Position numbers and translations under genes: made by a program. From positions 1 through 13,736 of the forward strand of contig JAGBGV010000348.1 in assembly GCA_017935805.1 (NCBI GenBank): a stretch of DNA of 13,736 nt, in the 5' to 3' direction. Below the pieces are notes generated by a model. The model worked only from the letters and a program-made list of their open reading frames with translations, was not told the DNA's origin and made no database searches. Within the stretch, counting starts at the first letter, position 1. The number at the start of each line of letters is the position of its first letter. Shown one piece after another: positions 13,597 through 13,736 of the stretch. This stretch comes from Clostridia bacterium (GTDB taxonomy: Bacteria > Bacillota_A > Clostridia > Oscillospirales > CAG-272).

Positions 13597-13736
13597 ATGT
13601 TATTTTCCGATTATAGATTTACGTTGGATCTGCATAAAACACAATCGCAGATCTCGATCCCCGTAACGCTTGGAGATACGGCAAGGAAGCTCTATATTTC
13701 TTTTTCGGTAAGAGGAGTTCCGTATGTTATCAAAGA
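13597..13736 (+). CDS. Baseplate upper protein BppU N-terminal domain (partial, 5' end only)
   Basis: ATG 13597 opens a frame that runs off the window after 46 codons. The visible N-terminus contains MLFSDYRFTLDLHKTQSQIS, then VTLGDTARKLYISFSVRGVP and ends YVIK. The pattern 'YRxTLDxHxxxSQxxxxxxxGDTxRxLYIxxxxxGxPYxI' is characteristic of the BppU N-terminal domain (DUF2479-like) of phage baseplate and receptor-binding proteins in Bacillota. In the virion this domain anchors the receptor-binding apparatus to the tail. It lies 87 bases after the giant gene, behind a terminator hairpin, so the giant gene sits in or beside the tail gene cluster. The rest of the protein cannot be judged. Confidence 0.82.
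   Translation, partial: MLFSDYRFTLDLHKTQSQISIPVTLGDTARKLYISFSVRGVPYVIK

Noticed and set aside
1..13736. tRNA, rRNA, CRISPR array, insertion sequence or attachment site
   Set aside because: Nothing resembling these was seen; apart from 87 bases the whole window is coding.

Overview
The window is almost entirely one enormous gene. A single uninterrupted + strand reading frame runs from the first base to 13509 (4502 codons, roughly 495 kDa). It is followed by a probable hairpin terminator and by the first 46 codons of a phage baseplate gene of the BppU N-terminal type. The organism is most likely a tailed bacteriophage or prophage of Bacillota (Clostridia-like). This is inferred from strong AAAGGAGG-type ribosome binding sites, the BppU-like neighbour, and the resemblance of the giant protein to the 'large polyvalent proteins' of phages and conjugative elements. 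No rRNA, tRNA, integrase, CRISPR array or insertion sequence is visible.

The giant protein is a chain of modules. Its order is: a helical N-terminus; a Gly-rich, partly hydrophobic stretch (about residues 356-590) that could contact membranes; a small Tyr/Ala-rich module (762-836); a first zincin-like metallopeptidase (HEFTH, 954-958); a small domain with an RW...W signature (1136-1190); a second, AT-rich zincin-like module (HEATH, 1335-1339); a DarB-like N6-adenine methyltransferase (EPSSGVGNF and NVPF motifs) joined to an SNF2-type helicase (Walker A, DEAH, QRNGRAYRQG); and a C-terminal third of about 1280 residues that looks like a phage virion module, ending in four degenerate helical repeats and an 'APWH' tail. 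The likely job, by analogy with DarB-type antirestriction and polyvalent proteins, is to be packaged in the particle, enter the cell with the phage DNA and protect or remodel it. That is inference.

The most unusual feature is at the two low-complexity linkers flanking the second zincin. Each linker overlaps a small complete ORF in the +2 frame, and each ORF has its own GGAGG site exactly 9 bases before an ATG: a 59-codon Lys/Glu-rich ORF (3611-3790) and an 85-codon TnpV-like ORF (4520-4777). In both places the giant frame encodes only a charged, disordered linker, while the other frame encodes something that looks like a real protein. Codon choice supports this for the second ORF. The simplest reading is that ancestral separate genes were fused by reading through small genes out of frame, so those stretches are now dual-coding.

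The only non-coding stretch is 13510-13596, which holds the terminator and the ribosome binding site of the baseplate gene.
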